From positions 1-6,496 of the forward strand of contig JAISRP010000130.1 in assembly GCA_031273585.1 (NCBI GenBank): a stretch of 6,496 nucleotides of DNA. The letters run 5' to 3'. Of the stretch, positions 5,024-6,496 are shown one piece after another. Each line of letters starts with the position of its first letter. Within the stretch, counting starts at the first letter, position 1. Under the pieces are notes generated by a model, which was given only the letters and a program-made list of their open reading frames with translations, ran no database searches and was not told where the DNA came from. This DNA comes from Synergistaceae bacterium. GTDB taxonomy: Bacteria; Synergistota; Synergistia; Synergistales; Synergistaceae. The translations under genes and the position numbers were made by a program.

Positions 5024-6391
5024 TTGTCGGACACGTCCGGAGGCAGGGGAGCGGAGCGCATTCCCCCCAACAACCTGGACGCGGAGAGGGCGGTCCTTGG
5101 GGCGTGCCTTCTCGAGAGGGATGCCATGATGCTGGTCGTGGAGACCCTGACCTCCGAGGATTTCTACGAGCCCAGACACGCGCTCGCGTTCGGCGTCATG
5201 GCGGAGATGGCCTCGAAGGACCGTGCCGTGGACTCTCTGACGTTTCAGGAGGAGCTCTCTAGGCGGGGGCTCCTGGATCGCGTGGGGGGGATTTCTTTCG
5301 TCGGTATGCTGGTGGACGCCGTCACGACGACCGCCAACATCGAGCACCACTGCTCCATCGTGAGGGACAAGTCCGTTCATCGCGAGCTGATCAGGGTGGG
5401 GGCGGACATCGCCCGGACTGGCTTTGCCGAGGATGTCGAGGCGGAGGACGCCTTAGCTCAGGCGGAGCAGAGCGTGTTCGAGATTGCTAAACATGGATCG
5501 CAGTCCCGCCTGAAGGATATATCGAGCGTCATAATCAGCACGTTCGAGGGTATAGAGAGGGGCATCTCGGAGGGAGTGACCGCAAACGGCGTGCCGTCGG
5601 GGTTCACCGACTTCGACCGGATGACCGGCGGTTTTCAGCCCGGGAGCCTGAACATAATAGCCGCCCGCCCGTCTATGGGCAAGACCGCCTTCGCGCTCAA
5701 CGTGGCCCAGAGCGCGGCATTGTATCAGAACATCCCGGTGCTCATATTCAGCCTCGAGATGTCGGCCGAGCAGCTCGCCGGCCGTATGCTCTCGTCCGAA
5801 GCGCGGGTCAACCTGAGGGAGCTCGCCGCGGAGGGGAACGTCAGAAGCGATCAGTGGAACTCCCTGACGGACGCTGTCGCCAAGCTGAGCAGGGCGTCGA
5901 TATTCATAGACGACAGCTCCACCCTCTCCACGCTGGACCTGAGGTCGAGGTGCCGAAGATTTTTCAGCAGGCACAGGGTCGATAAGTGCCTGGTGATAGT
6001 CGACTACCTGCAGCTCATGGTGAACAACAAGAGGGCTGAGAACAGGCAGCAGGAGGTATCCGACATATCGAGGGCTCTGAAGGGCGTCGCAAGGGAGTTT
6101 GAAACGCCAGTGATAGCGCTCTCCCAGCTCTCGAGGGCTGTCGAGCAGAGGGGCTCCGACAAGCGCCCCATGCTCTCGGACCTGAGGGACAGCGGAGCGA
6201 TCGAACAGGATGCGGATATAGTCGCCTTTCTATACCGGCCGGCCTACTATCAGCAGGACAGGGACTCATCCGATCCGACGGCCGAGCTTGCCATTGCGAA
6301 ACACAGAAACGGCCCGACCGGCAAGGTTGACCTCATGTTTTACAGGGAGTACTCGCGCTTTGAAAACCTGGCTTATCGGGCCATGGGGTGA
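5024..6391 (+). CDS. dnaB: Replicative DNA helicase DnaB
   Basis: Hexameric 5'-3' helicase that unwinds the fork and contacts primase. The 455 residues are typical. The N-terminal domain starts with RIPPNNLDAERAVLGACLLE (12-31) and runs to about 115, followed by a linker. The RecA-like C-terminal domain (about 182-450) has Walker A ARPSMGKT (214-221), SLEMS (243-247), Walker B LVIVDYLQL (323-331, acidic D327), SQLSRAVEQR (367-376), the DLRDSGAIEQDADIV block (386-400) and the arginine-finger region KHRNGPTGKV (426-434). No intein interrupts these motifs, although DnaB is a frequent intein host. The TTG start is favoured because GGAGG (5009-5013) precedes it by 10 bases and the next in-frame Met (residue 35) would cut into the N-terminal domain. 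It sits 2 bases after rplI. Confidence 0.98.
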   Translation: MSDTSGGRGAERIPPNNLDAERAVLGACLLERDAMMLVVETLTSEDFYEPRHALAFGVMAEMASKDRAVDSLTFQEELSRRGLLDRVGGISFVGMLVDAVTTTANIEHHCSIVRDKSVHRELIRVGADIARTGFAEDVEAEDALAQAEQSVFEIAKHGSQSRLKDISSVIISTFEGIERGISEGVTANGVPSGFTDFDRMTGGFQPGSLNIIAARPSMGKTAFALNVAQSAALYQNIPVLIFSLEMSAEQLAGRMLSSEARVNLRELAAEGNVRSDQWNSLTDAVAKLSRASIFIDDSSTLSTLDLRSRCRRFFSRHRVDKCLVIVDYLQLMVNNKRAENRQQEVSDISRALKGVAREFETPVIALSQLSRAVEQRGSDKRPMLSDLRDSGAIEQDADIVAFLYRPAYYQQDRDSSDPTAELAIAKHRNGPTGKVDLMFYREYSRFENLAYRAMG

Positions 6392-6425
6392 ACCGCGGCG
6401 TTCGTGCGCGAGTGGAGGGAGGACC

Positions 6426-6440
6426 GTGGGCGCCGCCCAC
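6426..6440. other. GC hairpin downstream of dnaB
   Basis: GTGGGC (6426-6431) pairs with GCCCAC (6435-6440) around a GCC loop, 34 bases after the dnaB stop. There is no T-run, so it is at most a factor-dependent or mRNA-end stabilising structure. It resembles in style, but not in sequence, the hairpin at 20-36. Alternatively the GTG at 6426, 7 bases after GGAGG (6414-6418), is the start of a gene that leaves the window. Confidence 0.35.
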
Positions 6441-6444
6441 GCCC

Positions 6445-6481
6445 GGGGGGGGGGGGGGGGCGCCGCGCCCCCCCCCCCCCC
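6445..6481. repeat. G16/C14 inverted homopolymer near window end
   Basis: Sixteen G (6445-6460) are followed by CGCCGCG and then fourteen C (6468-6481), giving a near-perfect palindrome centred on about 6464. Such a structure is rare in real bacterial DNA. It is also what two-colour-chemistry poly-G read ends can create when assembled against their complement. It lies 16 bases from the window end. Treat the sequence from about 6445 on as doubtful. Confidence 0.8.
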
Positions 6482-6496
6482 ACGAAGAGAAAAGAA

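Noticed and set aside
5227..5700. Possible intein or frameshift in dnaB
   Set aside because: All helicase motifs are present in order in one frame and the length is normal.

Overview
The window is a GC-rich bacterial chromosome segment carrying eight intact genes on the + strand and, apparently, none on the - strand. Gene order: arginyl-tRNA synthetase (argS), a small FtsB/DivIC-type division protein, ribosomal protein S6 (rpsF), single-strand binding protein (ssb), ribosomal protein S18 (rpsR), a DUF2232/YybS-type polytopic membrane protein, ribosomal protein L9 (rplI) and replicative helicase (dnaB). The S6-SSB-S18 and L9-DnaB blocks are conserved across many bacteria, and a YybS-type gene before rplI recalls Bacillus-like genomes. 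High GC combined with frequent AGG (Arg) and ATA (Ile) codons, the argS-to-rpsF join and the style of the SSB and S6 proteins suggest a Synergistota-like anaerobe. That placement is inference from gene order and protein style, not a database result.

Layout. Positions 1-101 hold a short GC hairpin and the argS ribosome binding site. argS and the division gene (102-2079) are one base apart and probably cotranscribed. A good sigma-70-type promoter (TTGCTA, 17 bp, TATAAT at 2065-2093) overlaps the end of the division gene and should start the rpsF-ssb-rpsR transcript. Its leader contains a strong hairpin followed at once by CCG, the arrangement expected of an S6:S18 autoregulatory motif. rpsF and ssb are closely spaced. 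Two diverged copies (roughly 70-75% identical by eye) of a ~114-bp element with imperfect terminal inverted repeats fill most of the gaps on either side of rpsR (3051-3164 and 3471-3585). From 3622 the genes are tight again: DUF2232 overlaps rplI by 4 bases and dnaB starts 2 bases after rplI. After dnaB come a hairpin and a G16/C14 inverted homopolymer that may be an assembly artefact or contig edge.

How the genes fit together: the window links translation (ArgRS, S6, S18, L9), replication (SSB, DnaB) and division (FtsB/DivIC-type protein). It is mainly a housekeeping locus, and I see no defence system, transposase, CRISPR array or tRNA. The points most worth a second look are the paired repeat around rpsR, the rpsF leader, the absence of a GdpP-type gene between DUF2232 and rplI, and the terminal homopolymer.
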